DNA of 64,000 bases from assembly GCF_001298735.1 (NCBI RefSeq), contig NZ_CYSP01000012.1:62001-126000 (forward strand), in the 5' to 3' direction. The notes under the pieces were generated by a model. That model did not search any database, had not been told where the DNA came from, and saw only the letters and a list, made by a program, of their open reading frames with translations. Positions within the stretch are counted from its first letter, which is position 1. The number at the start of each line of letters is the position of its first letter. Origin of the DNA: Propionispora sp. 2/2-37 (GTDB lineage Bacteria; Bacillota; Negativicutes; Propionisporales; Propionisporaceae). Positions 42,565-51,788 of the stretch are shown in pieces. The position numbers were made by a program, and so were the translations under genes.

Positions 42565-43767
42565 TCAGACTTCGGGAACAGGATGTTTTTCCGGAAGATC
42601 TTCGGGCTCCCGTACAAATAGGGTAAGCAGAAAACCGATTACCGGCAAAACAGCCAGCAGACTAAACACCCAGGACAGCCCCGCACTGTCCGCAACATGG
42701 CCAAGCGCCAGAACTCCCATGGCCCCCAAACCAATACTGAATCCCAGCGTTAGCCCCGAAGCCATGCCGATATTGCCCGGCATCATTTTCTGCGCCATCA
42801 CCAGGCTGCTGGTAAAGGTGGCCGCCAGCAAAATACTGATAATCGCTAAAAGGATAAATGTCCAAACACCGCCCAGTATTTTAAAAAGATACAATAGTGC
42901 GGCAACCGGTAAAATCGAGTATAACATAACTTTTTTGCTGCCATAACGGTCGCTTAACGGTCCCCCCAGCAGCGTACCTGCAGCCCCGGCAGCTAAATAG
43001 ACCGTCAATAAAGAGGCGCCATAAGCAGAACTGCCATGCAGAAACGAGGTATAATACAAAGGGACAAAGGTGCTGATCCCGGAATTGACCGTCGCCCGTG
43101 TAAGCACCATTCCGAGCAGAGCCAGCAGCGGCAGGTTCAGACTAACTGCAATTTCGGCTTTTCCTGTGCCGTTTTCTTTTTGCTGCGGCAGACGGCTAAA
43201 CCGGTCCAAAGTCCAAAGCAGCAAAATGCCGATCGCGACGTTAGGCAGCGCAAACAGATAAAGAATAGCCGTATCTCCTGCCAGCAGGGCTCCCAAAAAC
43301 AAAGACCCCAGGGCAAACCCTATATTGCCGCCGGCGGCAAATAAACTGGCCCCCTTGCCCTTGGACCTGCCACTAAGCCAATTGACCATTTTTGCCCCTT
43401 CAGGATGAAAAACAGCACTGCCGAGCCCGCTGACCGCCGTACACAGCAATACCAATGAATAAGACGGTACCAGCAGGGAACCCAACAACATCGCCCCGCT
43501 TATAAAACACCCCAGAGGAATCCACCATGGCCGCGATTTCCGGTCGCTTAAATAACCGAAGATCGGCTGGCTGACGGAAGAAGTCAGGTTTTGCAAAAGC
43601 ACGATAGCCGTTAATTCCGCATAACTTAAACCAAATTTCACTTTAAAAAAAGGCAAGGCCACAAATAATGCACCTGATGATAAATCCGTCACGGCATGTG
43701 CGCATGTAATCAACCAGATGGAATATGGAACACTTTTTACAGCACGAAACAATCCACTCACTCCCAA
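42565..43767 (-). CDS. Fosmidomycin-resistance (Fsr)-type MFS transporter
   Basis: A 400-residue 12-TM MFS protein. Fsr-type features: ITCAHAVTDLSSGALFVALP, FGYLSDRKSRPWWIPLGCFI, GLGSAVFHPEGAKMVNWLSG and AAGGNIGFALGSLFLG. Fsr exports fosmidomycin in E. coli, but many homologues have unknown substrates. It is convergent with oleate hydratase (33 bp apart) and divergent from the AraC regulator. A possible operator pair lies in that divergent spacer, so the AraC protein may control it. Confidence 0.9.
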   Translation of the reverse strand: MGVSGLFRAVKSVPYSIWLITCAHAVTDLSSGALFVALPFFKVKFGLSYAELTAIVLLQNLTSSVSQPIFGYLSDRKSRPWWIPLGCFISGAMLLGSLLVPSYSLVLLCTAVSGLGSAVFHPEGAKMVNWLSGRSKGKGASLFAAGGNIGFALGSLFLGALLAGDTAILYLFALPNVAIGILLLWTLDRFSRLPQQKENGTGKAEIAVSLNLPLLALLGMVLTRATVNSGISTFVPLYYTSFLHGSSAYGASLLTVYLAAGAAGTLLGGPLSDRYGSKKVMLYSILPVAALLYLFKILGGVWTFILLAIISILLAATFTSSLVMAQKMMPGNIGMASGLTLGFSIGLGAMGVLALGHVADSAGLSWVFSLLAVLPVIGFLLTLFVREPEDLPEKHPVPEV

Positions 43768-43790
43768 TTTCTGTCTACCACTGTTATAGT

Positions 43791-43821
43791 AGGATAATAT
43801 TGATCAAAAACATATCATCCT
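43791..43821. promoter_or_regulatory. Imperfect inverted repeat between the Fsr-type and araC genes
   Basis: AGGATAATAT (43791-43800) and ATATCATCCT (43812-43821) differ at one pair. Centred in the divergent spacer, so it may be an AraC-protein site. Confidence 0.35.
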
Positions 43822-43909
43822 ATATCATTATAATAGATAAGCAGAATTATTTCATGAATGATATTGTTTTGTTTTAGCATGATATTGATATTTTTAAGGA
43901 GAATGTATC

Positions 43910-44767
43910 ATGATTATTGCCGGCAATGGCCAAATGATTGATCAGGAAATTAAAAAGGACTTTCCCATAAAAATAAGGCGCATGGAATATCATGCGCCAG
44001 GACCTATTTTAAAGAAGCATTGGCATGAGGAATTCATGATTTTCTATATAGAGAAGGGAACTGCCGTCATCCACTGCAATTCCCAGCCCCTTCCTGTGGC
44101 TGCAGGTGATCTGATTGTTATCCATTGCAATGACATGCATTATGTCGAGAACTGCTGTAACCATCTTGTCGAGTTTTATATCATTATTGATCTTGCCTTC
44201 CTTCTAAGTTCTAAAGAAGATTTATGTCAGACCAAATATATGACCCCCTTGCTGCAAAACCGCCTCCGTTTTCAAAATAAGATCCATGATGACAACATCA
44301 CCAATCAGTTTCTGGACCTGATCCGGGAATATGAGCAAAAAAGTCCGGGTTATGAGCTGTGGATTAAAGCCGGTCTGTACCGCATACTTGTTTTACTCCT
44401 GCGGCATCATGCCGTCCCGGTCCAGGGTGAGATTAAAAACAGGCGGCACCATCGGCTGCGTCCGGTATTAACCTATATCGAAGAACATTATGACCAGAGA
44501 ATCACGCTTAAAGAACTTGCCGCCATGGCGAATATGAGCCCTTATCATTTGTGCCGGCTGTTTAAAAGCATTACCGGCATGCCGCCCATTGAATATGTAA
44601 ATCATTTGCGCATTGAAGCGGCGGTAAAATTATTGCAGCAGCATTATCCTATCAGCGAAATTGCCCTGACGATCGGCTTTAACGACAGCAATTATTTTAG
44701 CCGTCTGTTCAGAAAGTATAAAAATATCTCACCCTCAGCCGTACAAAAAGAAAATACCCTTAGCTAA
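43910..44767 (+). CDS. AraC-family transcriptional regulator
   Basis: A 285-residue regulator with a cupin-like N-terminal sensor (HAPGPILKKHWHEEFMIFYI, VAAGDLIVIHCNDMHYVENC) and a C-terminal double HTH. The HTH domain is classical: HYDQRITLKELAAMANMSPY, HLCRLFKSITGMPPIEYVNH, LRIEAAVKLLQQHYPISEIA and IGFNDSNYFSRLFRKYKNIS. ATG 43910 follows AAGGAG. Divergent from the Fsr-type transporter; the DHA2 pump follows 235 bp downstream. Either could be its target. Confidence 0.92.
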   Translation: MIIAGNGQMIDQEIKKDFPIKIRRMEYHAPGPILKKHWHEEFMIFYIEKGTAVIHCNSQPLPVAAGDLIVIHCNDMHYVENCCNHLVEFYIIIDLAFLLSSKEDLCQTKYMTPLLQNRLRFQNKIHDDNITNQFLDLIREYEQKSPGYELWIKAGLYRILVLLLRHHAVPVQGEIKNRRHHRLRPVLTYIEEHYDQRITLKELAAMANMSPYHLCRLFKSITGMPPIEYVNHLRIEAAVKLLQQHYPISEIALTIGFNDSNYFSRLFRKYKNISPSAVQKENTLS

Positions 44768-45002
44768 CCTGTCCAAATCTCCGGCTTATTTTATTTTTCT
44801 TTAGCGACTTTGCTTAGAAACCGCCAGCCCTCATTAAGGAAAGCGGGGATATTTGTTTGCTTTTAAAGGCTATGCCCTCATCAGCTTGATTAGTAGGGGA
44901 TTTCCTTCCGTTATGATAAGTAGAACATGAAGGGCGGCCATTCATATACTATAGGGCATGTGTTGTTATTTGCCTATCAATCATAGAGAGAAGGATGTTT
45001 TT

Positions 45003-46433
45003 ATGCTATGTCATTTAGCTACTGATAATCCGGTTGTGCGTAAGTGGCTGATTCATTCGACTACCATTCTCGGCGTATTTATGTCGACACTTGATGCCAG
45101 TATAGTGAATATTGCTATGCCGGAAATTACCACCTACTTCCATACAACACTTAACAATGTCGAATGGGTCGTAATGGTTTATCTGCTGCTGATTAGCAGT
45201 TTATTGCTAACTTACGGAAAAATTGGCGATATGTATGGCCACCGCCCGGTTTTTGTCAGTGGTTTTGCCGTCTTTACCATAGCCTCGCTGTTTAACAGTC
45301 TTGCGGTAAATATCTGGATGCTTATAGCCGCACGCGCCCTGCAGGCCCTTGGGGCCGGGGCAATTTTAGCCGTCGTGCAGGCGATTATTGCCGATACCTT
45401 CCCGCCTTCAGAAAGAGGCAAAGCTATTGGGCTTAACGCCATGTTTGTCTCACTTGGTCTTGCGACCGGTCCGGCCTTGGGCGGTTTTTTGGTCCAAACT
45501 TACGGTTGGCAATCCATATTCATCATTAATATTCCTATTGGCATTCTTGGCACCTTTTGGTCATGGAAAATATTACCTCATAAAGTTAAAAAACCGCAAA
45601 AATTCGATTTCGGCGGGGCAGTCACTATTTTTATTGCTCTTAGCACTTTTTTGCTTGCCTTAAGCCACGGGCAGGCCTGGGGATGGAGTTCGTCCATCAT
45701 TTTAGGCTTATTTTTCACCGCAGCCTTTTCTTTGCTGCTATTCGCTTACATTGAAATCAAATGCCAATACCCCATGTTTAATTTTAACCTCTTCCGTAAC
45801 CGTGTCTTTTTATCGAGTAATTTTTCCGCTATGATTAACTATCTCACCCAGTATTCGGTCACCTTTCTCATGCCCTTTTATCTGGTAACCTTTTTAGCAT
45901 TACCGGCAAACATATCGGGTTATTTGATGAGTATTTTCCCTTTAACCATGCTGCTGACCTCACCGGTAGCCGGAACGCTCTCCGACCGTCTCGGCTCACG
46001 GCTGTTAACCTCCCTGGGAATGGCGGTAATCTGCACCGGCATCATGATTCTCAGTTACACGGAAAATTTCAGTTATTTGACCATTGCTGCCGGCCTAGCC
46101 CTGGTTGGAATCGGTACCGGTTTATTTCTTGCACCCAATAACAATGCCATCATGGAAAGCGTTCCTAAAAACCAGATTGGAGTCGCCTCGGGCATGTTGG
46201 CCTTAATGCGTAATATCGGGCAGGTCATGGGAGTCGCCGTCAGCGGAGCTGTGTTCAGTATTCAACTGGCTAGATATTCCTATCTTAACAGTACTGCCCG
46301 TTTCCCCGTCGCTTTGCACAATACCTATCTGGTAGCGGCAATGCTTGGCCTGCTTGGTGCTGTCGTCTGCTGGTCACGCGGAAAGCAGAACGTAAATATT
46401 TTCCCTACGGGTTGCCGGCGGCGGCAACAGTGA
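45003..46433 (+). CDS. DHA2-type (EmrB/QacA) MFS multidrug efflux pump
   Basis: A 476-residue, 14-TM proton antiporter. Motifs: STLDASIVNIAMPEIT (helix 1), YLLLISSLLLTYGKIGDMYG (motif A), RALQALGAGAILAVVQAIIA (motif C), and GLATGPALGGFLVQTYGWQS. It likely expels drugs or dyes. ATG 45003 is chosen (AGAAGG upstream); the frame is open further upstream. The homologous fragment at 13059-13313 shows the same KFDFGG/GQAWGW segment. It follows the araC gene with no terminator noted, so they could be co-expressed. Confidence 0.93.
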   Translation: MLCHLATDNPVVRKWLIHSTTILGVFMSTLDASIVNIAMPEITTYFHTTLNNVEWVVMVYLLLISSLLLTYGKIGDMYGHRPVFVSGFAVFTIASLFNSLAVNIWMLIAARALQALGAGAILAVVQAIIADTFPPSERGKAIGLNAMFVSLGLATGPALGGFLVQTYGWQSIFIINIPIGILGTFWSWKILPHKVKKPQKFDFGGAVTIFIALSTFLLALSHGQAWGWSSSIILGLFFTAAFSLLLFAYIEIKCQYPMFNFNLFRNRVFLSSNFSAMINYLTQYSVTFLMPFYLVTFLALPANISGYLMSIFPLTMLLTSPVAGTLSDRLGSRLLTSLGMAVICTGIMILSYTENFSYLTIAAGLALVGIGTGLFLAPNNNAIMESVPKNQIGVASGMLALMRNIGQVMGVAVSGAVFSIQLARYSYLNSTARFPVALHNTYLVAAMLGLLGAVVCWSRGKQNVNIFPTGCRRRQQ

Positions 46434-46463
46434 TCTACCGTTTGAATTACGGCAGGAAGAAAA

Positions 46464-46571
46464 GGCACCTCGTTCGTTTTGGGGTCAATTTTCAATTATT
46501 TATTAAAGCTTTGTCTTATCCCTTTGACAGCTCTGAAAGACTGGCATCATCACATCCGAGCCCGAGGTGCC
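46464..46571. repeat. Long-range 9-bp inverted repeat
   Basis: GGCACCTCG (46464-46472) and CGAGGTGCC (46563-46571) are complementary across about 90 bp, extended by AA/TT on the outside, in the spacer between the convergent DHA2 and deoC genes. It could bound a structured 3' RNA or be a degenerate insertion. Confidence 0.35.
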
Positions 46572-46602
46572 TTACCCAGGTGATACTTGCCTGTTCCGGA
46601 AT

Positions 46603-47262
46603 TTATGGCTTTAGGCTTTCGACGATAGCCACACCATTTGAAGAGCCAAGCCGTGTTGCCCCTGCCTCAATAAATTTGAGCGCATCTTCCCGGCTTTTTA
46701 CTCCGCCACTGGCCTTGACCCCCACTTGTGGGCCTACTGTTTTACGCATCAAGGCTACGTCGGCTATTGTGGCACCGCCTGTTGAAAATCCTGTCGAAGT
46801 TTTAACAAAATCAGCACCAGCCTCTTTTGCCAGCTCGCAGGCTCTGATTTTTTCTTCATCGGTAAGCAACGCGGTTTCAATAATTACTTTAACAAGAGCC
46901 CGCCCCCCGGCCGATGCTACGACCGACTGAATATCCTCCCGGACGGCCCGCTTATTGCCGCCTTTCAATTCCCCGATATTGATGACCATATCAACTTCGT
47001 CCGCCCCGTCCTCGATCGCCTGTTTTGTTTCAGCCATTTTGATTTCAGTCGCTGCAGCACCCAAGGGAAAACCAATAACCGTACATACCTTGACATCAGA
47101 ACCGGCAAGACTTTCCGCTGCCTTTTTTACCCAATAGGGGTTTACACACACTGACATAAAATGATGGCTTTCGGCTTCTTTACACAGCGCTATGATTTGG
47201 CTTTCCGTTGCTTCGGCCTTAAGCAAAGTATGATCTATGTATTTATTAATGTGAGTAACCAC
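46603..47262 (-). CDS. deoC: Deoxyribose-phosphate aldolase
   Basis: A 219-residue class I aldolase that splits 2-deoxyribose-5-phosphate into acetaldehyde and glyceraldehyde-3-phosphate. [74 protein letters not shown] and [20 protein letters not shown] (active Lys) are all intact. GTG 47262 with GAGGGA upstream. It follows the GatD-like gene and is probably co-regulated by the SorC protein, a family that includes B. subtilis DeoR. Confidence 0.96.
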   Translation of the reverse strand: MVTHINKYIDHTLLKAEATESQIIALCKEAESHHFMSVCVNPYWVKKAAESLAGSDVKVCTVIGFPLGAAATEIKMAETKQAIEDGADEVDMVINIGELKGGNKRAVREDIQSVVASAGGRALVKVIIETALLTDEEKIRACELAKEAGADFVKTSTGFSTGGATIADVALMRKTVGPQVGVKASGGVKSREDALKFIEAGATRLGSSNGVAIVESLKP

Positions 47263-47373
47263 GCGGATTCCCTCTTTCTTTTATACTGTTTTCAATGCTT
47301 GATACAGATGCAGATATTCTTCGAATGGTTTTTCATAGGCTTTTGTATTTTCCAAATTGGGATATATTGTTAA

Positions 47374-48423
47374 TTATGTACCATGAGGATAAAAGATAAT
47401 TTTATTAAAATAGAACGGTTCTTCATCTATTTTCCGGAATGTTTCCGGGATCTCATCAAGACTTAACCGGTGTGTTATGATTTTATCCGGGTTAAACTGG
47501 CCCCGGGCCATAAAACCAGCCGCTTCCCGCCATTCCCGTCCGGGAAACGGGCTGGAGAAAGAATTCCAGCTGCCGATAACCGAGAGTTGCCTTCGCAAAA
47601 TGGTATCCACAGCCTCTTTGGAATACGTAAGTTCGGAATTACTGATGCCGAGATATACAATCCTTCCCATTTTACGGGCAACCATTACGGCCTGCATTTG
47701 TGCGACCGCCGATCCGGACATTTCGACAACAGCAGACGTTCCCTCACCATTCGTAAGCTCTTTTACCCTGGCGGCAACAGCTTCTTTGCTGGCATTCACT
47801 ATATAATCGGCCCCGCATTCTTTGGCCGCCTCCAGTTTTTGGTCATTAACGTCAACGGCAATGATGGCTGTAATGCCAATAGCTTTAGCGTATTGAACGG
47901 CAAATAAGCCGATTCCGCCCATTCCAAACACGGTCAGAGTATCCTTATCAGTAATACCGCCCCGTAAAAAAGCATGAATGGCATTAGCCGCAGGATCGAT
48001 AGTTGCTCCCCAGTCACAGGGAATTTTCTCATCAAGCTTGATCATATTTTCAGCCTTAACAGCCAAATACTCAGCAAAGGCCCCATTATTCCTTGAACCG
48101 TAATACTTATAGTCTTCGCATAGGGAATACAAACCTTCTTGGCAGCAGGCACATTGATGGCAGGGAATCAACGGCGCAACAGCAGCCTTATCAGCAATCT
48201 TCCACCCGGAAACCGCACTGCCTGTCTCGACAACCTCACCGGCGAACTCATGTCCGGGAATAATCGGCAATACATGAGGCCCCTTCTTATTAATGCGCGG
48301 TATATCGGACCCACACACGCCCACCGCATGAATTTTTAATAAGACCTCGTCCGGTTTTGGACATGGTTTTTCAACTTCCATGACTCTCAGGTCCTTAACC
48401 GCAAACAGCCGGACTGCTTTCAT
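47374..48423 (-). CDS. Zinc alcohol dehydrogenase, galactitol-1-phosphate dehydrogenase-like
   Basis: A 349-residue medium-chain dehydrogenase. Catalytic zinc site: IHAVGVCGSDIPRINKKGPH and IIPGHEFAGEVVETG; structural zinc cysteines in CHQCACCQEGLYSLCED; NAD-binding TVFGMGGIGLFAVQYAKAIG. The C-terminal SWNSFSSPFPGREW is characteristic of GatD-type galactitol-1-phosphate 5-dehydrogenases, which yield tagatose-6-phosphate. ATG 48423 has GGGGGATG upstream. A perfect SorC-type palindrome lies 110 bp upstream, so it is likely repressed by the SorC regulator. It links to the kinase/aldolase operon at 49966-53586. Confidence 0.9.
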   Translation of the reverse strand: MKAVRLFAVKDLRVMEVEKPCPKPDEVLLKIHAVGVCGSDIPRINKKGPHVLPIIPGHEFAGEVVETGSAVSGWKIADKAAVAPLIPCHQCACCQEGLYSLCEDYKYYGSRNNGAFAEYLAVKAENMIKLDEKIPCDWGATIDPAANAIHAFLRGGITDKDTLTVFGMGGIGLFAVQYAKAIGITAIIAVDVNDQKLEAAKECGADYIVNASKEAVAARVKELTNGEGTSAVVEMSGSAVAQMQAVMVARKMGRIVYLGISNSELTYSKEAVDTILRRQLSVIGSWNSFSSPFPGREWREAAGFMARGQFNPDKIITHRLSLDEIPETFRKIDEEPFYFNKIIFYPHGT

Positions 48424-48532
48424 CACATCATCCCCCTTTATCCGAGCAGTTTACCGTTTTCTGCAACTTGCTATTCTTCAACTCCGTTTTGGCCGTTTCA
48501 CTATGATTATTTTTCATCTCCTTTCGCAAACA

Positions 48533-48558
48533 GTTAATTGAAATTAATTTCAATTAAC
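48533..48558. promoter_or_regulatory. 26-bp perfect palindrome, SorC-regulator operator
   Basis: The arms GTTAATTGAAATT and AATTTCAATTAAC are exact complements. The core TTGAAATTAATTTCAA matches the TGAAATTAAATTTCA palindrome upstream of the SorC gene. It sits 110 bp before the GatD-like gene. Confidence 0.75.
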
Positions 48559-48655
48559 ACGGCATTAATTTCAAGCCCATTATAATCTTCACCCTTCCTT
48601 TTGTCAATGTAAAATGGTTTGGATTTACAGGTAATTTTGTAATAATAAACGCCAT

Positions 48656-48696
48656 AAAAAATAAGCCGGAGACATTACACCTGATGCCTCCGGCTT
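48656..48696 (-). terminator. Intrinsic terminator after the SorC gene
   Basis: AAGCCGGAG (48663-48671) pairs with CTCCGGCTT (48688-48696); on the minus strand ATTTTTT follows. Confidence 0.8.
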
Positions 48697-48737
48697 GCCT
48701 GGATTCTGCATTATGATCTTGGCCCGTTCATCACTGA

Positions 48738-49691
48738 TTATTCCCGCTTATACAGACTGACTATTTCCCGTGCTGTAACCTCGTCTGTAAATAACGAATT
48801 CACATAACCGCCTTTCAGAGCAGCCAGCGTCACTTTTGCTTTTTCCGCACCAATGACTACTCCAATGCTATTTTCCTTTTTGGTTATTGACTCCAGGCTG
48901 ATACCAATGACCCGATTATACAGCTCGCCTGTGGCATGTGATCCGTCTTCCCGGATATAGCGGGAACAGATGTCGCCGACAAATCCTTCTGCCCGGAGGT
49001 TTTCATAGTCTTCTTCCGAAAAATAGCCCGCTCTGACCAGAATAGAATGTTTATTGATATAACCGATACCAAAAATCACCGTATCTGCGGCTTCAGCTAA
49101 ATCCAATACTTCTTTGATCTTGGAGTCCTGCATAATGGTTTTGGCAATCTCCGAATTATCCACAAACGAAGGGACATTCAGAAAATAGCTCATCGCGTTA
49201 TAGTTATCAGCAAAATTGATAAGAATCCGTTCGCTTAGTGTCGATATATTTCTGCGGGCCACGCCACCGTTTAGCTGGACAATCTTTACCCCTTTTTTTG
49301 GAGAAAGCTTTAAGTTTTCCGACATATAGGTCATGGTTTCGCCCCAGGACACACCGATTAAATCGCCATCGGCAATGATTGTATTCAGATACCTGGACAA
49401 GCCATCCGAAACACTGGATAATATCAGCCTTTCATCCTTGGAAAATGACTCCGCGATAAAAATATGTTTCAAGTTAAACATATCTTTTAACTCTTTCTCC
49501 AAAGCTTCCACTGCCAACACCGGAAAGTCCAGGTTTATTTTAACATAGCCTAACTCCTTGGCTTTGGCTAGAAGTCTGGAAACCGTTGATTTTGAAATGT
49601 TTTCTGTTTGGGCAATTTCATCCTGTTTCATGTCTAAAAGGTAATATTTTTTGGTGACTCTTACCAGCAATTTAAACTCATCGTTCGACAT
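48738..49691 (-). CDS. SorC/DeoR-type sugar-binding transcriptional regulator
   Basis: A 317-residue repressor. N-terminal HTH: YYLLDMKQDEIAQTENISKS then TVSRLLAKAKELGYVKINLD. The effector domain has the SorC signature GDLIGVSWGETMTYM, VKIVQLNGGVARRN and DGSHATGELYNRVIGISLES. Members bind a phosphorylated sugar and release DNA. ATG 49691 has AGAGG upstream. Matching palindromes upstream of this gene (49711-49725) and of the GatD-like gene (48533-48558) define a probable small regulon including deoC. Confidence 0.93.
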   Translation of the reverse strand: MSNDEFKLLVRVTKKYYLLDMKQDEIAQTENISKSTVSRLLAKAKELGYVKINLDFPVLAVEALEKELKDMFNLKHIFIAESFSKDERLILSSVSDGLSRYLNTIIADGDLIGVSWGETMTYMSENLKLSPKKGVKIVQLNGGVARRNISTLSERILINFADNYNAMSYFLNVPSFVDNSEIAKTIMQDSKIKEVLDLAEAADTVIFGIGYINKHSILVRAGYFSEEDYENLRAEGFVGDICSRYIREDGSHATGELYNRVIGISLESITKKENSIGVVIGAEKAKVTLAALKGGYVNSLFTDEVTAREIVSLYKRE

Positions 49692-49710
49692 ACAATACCT
49701 CTTCCCGGAA

Positions 49711-49725
49711 TGAAATTAAATTTCA
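49711..49725. promoter_or_regulatory. 15-bp palindrome upstream of the SorC gene
   Basis: TGAAATT-A-AATTTCA, 20 bp upstream of the SorC start, sharing its core with the 26-bp palindrome at 48533-48558. Indicates autoregulation. Confidence 0.7.
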
Positions 49726-49823
49726 TCAAACAAATACTTATTTCAAACTCCATGTATTTCTATTGTACACTATTTCCTTTGCCACTGTAAAATATCCTGC
49801 AGCGGACCGGAGTATCGGGCAAT

Positions 49824-49859
49824 TACTAAAGACTGCGAACATTGCCGCAGTCTTTAGTA
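49824..49859 (-). terminator. Stem-loop after the fructose-type PTS operon
   Basis: TACTAAAGACTGCG (49824-49837) pairs with CGCAGTCTTTAGTA (49846-49859), a 14-bp stem after the last IIA gene. The U-tract is poor. Confidence 0.6.
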
Positions 49860-49965
49860 TGTATAGCTGGCAGCTTTATTTCTTCCTGCCATTACTCATT
49901 TACTTATTGCTTTGATTTTCCGGACAGTATTGATTCTCCTTTGTGGGTACCACAAAAATCTCTTT

Positions 49966-50406
49966 TCACGTTTGCTTCAAATAGATCATGATTTCCTGTT
50001 TATCTGAGGCATGCAGCAATTTGCTGCGGAATACCGGGTCGATTAATTTGCGTGATAGCCGGGCCAAAACCCTTAAATGCAAATCATCTTCACCATCACA
50101 GGCCGCGATCATAAAAATTAAATAAGCCAGACTGCCGTCCTCACTTTGATAATCTACACCATCCTTGACAATTGCAATAGCTACCCTTGGTTCTTTAACA
50201 GCATTGGTTTTTGCGTGTGGAATCGCAATGCCAAAACCAATCCCTGTCGTTGTTTTTTCTTCTCTGGCCCAAACAGCCAGTTCATAGGCTTTCTTATCGT
50301 TCAATACCCCTGCTTTATCCAGCATATTAACCATTTTTCCTATGACTTCCGCTTTATTCTGCGCCTTTAAATCCAGACAGATTGTATCTTCTTTGAATAG
50401 TTCCAT
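49966..50406 (-). CDS. PTS EIIA, fructose family
   Basis: A 146-residue EIIA_2 with active His in GIGFGIAIPHAKTNAVKEPR. It serves the EIIBC encoded just upstream; its ATG 50406 overlaps the EIIBC stop by one base (TGATG). It is the last gene in the gatY-like/kinase/EIIBC/EIIA operon. Confidence 0.94.
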   Translation of the reverse strand: MELFKEDTICLDLKAQNKAEVIGKMVNMLDKAGVLNDKKAYELAVWAREEKTTTGIGFGIAIPHAKTNAVKEPRVAIAIVKDGVDYQSEDGSLAYLIFMIAACDGEDDLHLRVLARLSRKLIDPVFRSKLLHASDKQEIMIYLKQT

Positions 50407-51788
50407 CAGTTGTCTTCCACCTTTTTTCTCGTAAATCCATAGATCAAAGCACCGATCAGAGATCCTGTGAATATACAAAATACCCAGGCAATCGGCTTAT
50501 CTACAAGTGCCAAAATCAAGAACCCGCCATGAGGGGCCGGAACCTGAATCTTCATCATATAGGTCATAACTGCGGACAGGGAAGAGCCTAACATCAAAAT
50601 CGGTAAAACGGTCAATGGGGATTTCGCGGCGAATGGAATAGCGCCTTCGGTGATATGCGTAGCACCAAGAATATAGTTAACAGCACCTGCGGCCCGTTCA
50701 TCCTTGGTAAACTTATTTTTAAATAAGGTGGTAGTCAGTGCGATAAGGATGGGCGGTGTAATGCAGGCTGCCGATACACCTGCCATAAAGTAGTAGTTTC
50801 CCTGTCCCAGCAGCAGTGTGCCTGTAACATAAGCTGCTTTATTCACCGGTCCCCCCATGTCAAAGGCACTCATACACCCAATGACAATGCCTAATAGTAT
50901 CGGATTGGAATTCTGCAGATTCGCCAGAAAATGCATCATATAATTATTAATAGCAGCAACAGGGCCCGCCAGCAGATACATAATCGTACCCACAAAGGCA
51001 ACACTCACCAACGGCACTAAAAAAATAGATTTAAGACCTTCCAGTTGTTTAGACAGTCCAGACAACGATCTGATCAAAAAAAGTGCGGCATACCCTGCCA
51101 AAAATCCGCCGATAATCCCGCCAAGGAAACCGGAACCCGTGGCAGCAGCAATTGTTCCTGCCACAAAACCGGCAACAAGGCCGGGACGATCGGCAATGGA
51201 CTGGGCAATATAAGCGGTAAGAATGGGAACCATCAGTCCCATAGAATATCCGCCCACTTGTTTTAACAGCGCCGCCGTTGGATTATACTGCTGCGAATTG
51301 GGATCAAACGAATAAATTCCCCATAAGAAGGAGACGGCAATCAACACTCCGCCGGCCACAACAAACGGAATCATATGGGACACACCGTTCATCAGATGTT
51401 TATAGATTTCATGCCCAATCCCGCTTTTTTCCTCGAACTTAATTTTTATACCGCTGTCTTTAAGGGCTCCTTTCCGAACGGGAACTTGCCCCGATACCGC
51501 TTTTTGAACAAGCTCCTTAGCTTTCCGTATCCCCTGTGCTACCGGCACTTCTATGACAGGCTTGCCATTAAAGCGTTCCATATCCACTTTCTTATCGCAG
51601 GCAACAATAATGCAATCGGCTTCTTTGATTTCCTCCGGTGTCAGCGCATCTTCCGCTCCGATTGCCCCATTGGTTTCCACCTTGATCTGCACGCCCATTT
51701 CCTGGGCTGCAGATTTTAGTGCTTCTGCCGCCATAAAGGTATGTGCAATTCCTGTCGGACAGCCTGTAACTGCCAAAAGTTTTTTCAC
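50406..51788 (-). CDS. PTS EIIBC, fructose family
   Basis: A 460-residue fused IIB-IIC. IIB phospho-cysteine in LLAVTGCPTGIAHTFMAAEA; IIC begins near residue 130 with HLMNGVSHMIPFVVAGGVLI and continues with AYIAQSIADRPGLVAGFVAG, SAFDMGGPVNKAAYVTGTLL and GATHITEGAIPFAAKSPL. It carries a fructose-like sugar. GTG 51788 overlaps the kinase stop by 4 bp. Since the neighbouring enzymes are tagatose-pathway-like, tagatose or a polyol may be the sugar here rather than fructose. Confidence 0.95.
   Translation of the reverse strand: MKKLLAVTGCPTGIAHTFMAAEALKSAAQEMGVQIKVETNGAIGAEDALTPEEIKEADCIIVACDKKVDMERFNGKPVIEVPVAQGIRKAKELVQKAVSGQVPVRKGALKDSGIKIKFEEKSGIGHEIYKHLMNGVSHMIPFVVAGGVLIAVSFLWGIYSFDPNSQQYNPTAALLKQVGGYSMGLMVPILTAYIAQSIADRPGLVAGFVAGTIAAATGSGFLGGIIGGFLAGYAALFLIRSLSGLSKQLEGLKSIFLVPLVSVAFVGTIMYLLAGPVAAINNYMMHFLANLQNSNPILLGIVIGCMSAFDMGGPVNKAAYVTGTLLLGQGNYYFMAGVSAACITPPILIALTTTLFKNKFTKDERAAGAVNYILGATHITEGAIPFAAKSPLTVLPILMLGSSLSAVMTYMMKIQVPAPHGGFLILALVDKPIAWVFCIFTGSLIGALIYGFTRKKVEDN

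Larger units (their letters stand above)
48424..48737. other. Regulatory intergenic region, 314 bp
   Basis: Between the GatD-like and SorC genes. It contains the SorC-type operator (48533-48558), a third half-site of the same motif (ATTAATTTCAAG near 48564-48575), and the SorC gene's terminator (48656-48696). No gene is present. Confidence 0.7.

Noticed and set aside
49930..49960. GGGTACC-containing stretch considered as a T-box motif
   Set aside because: The GGGTACCAC sequence does not match the GGGTGGNACCGCG core, and no specifier stem is evident.
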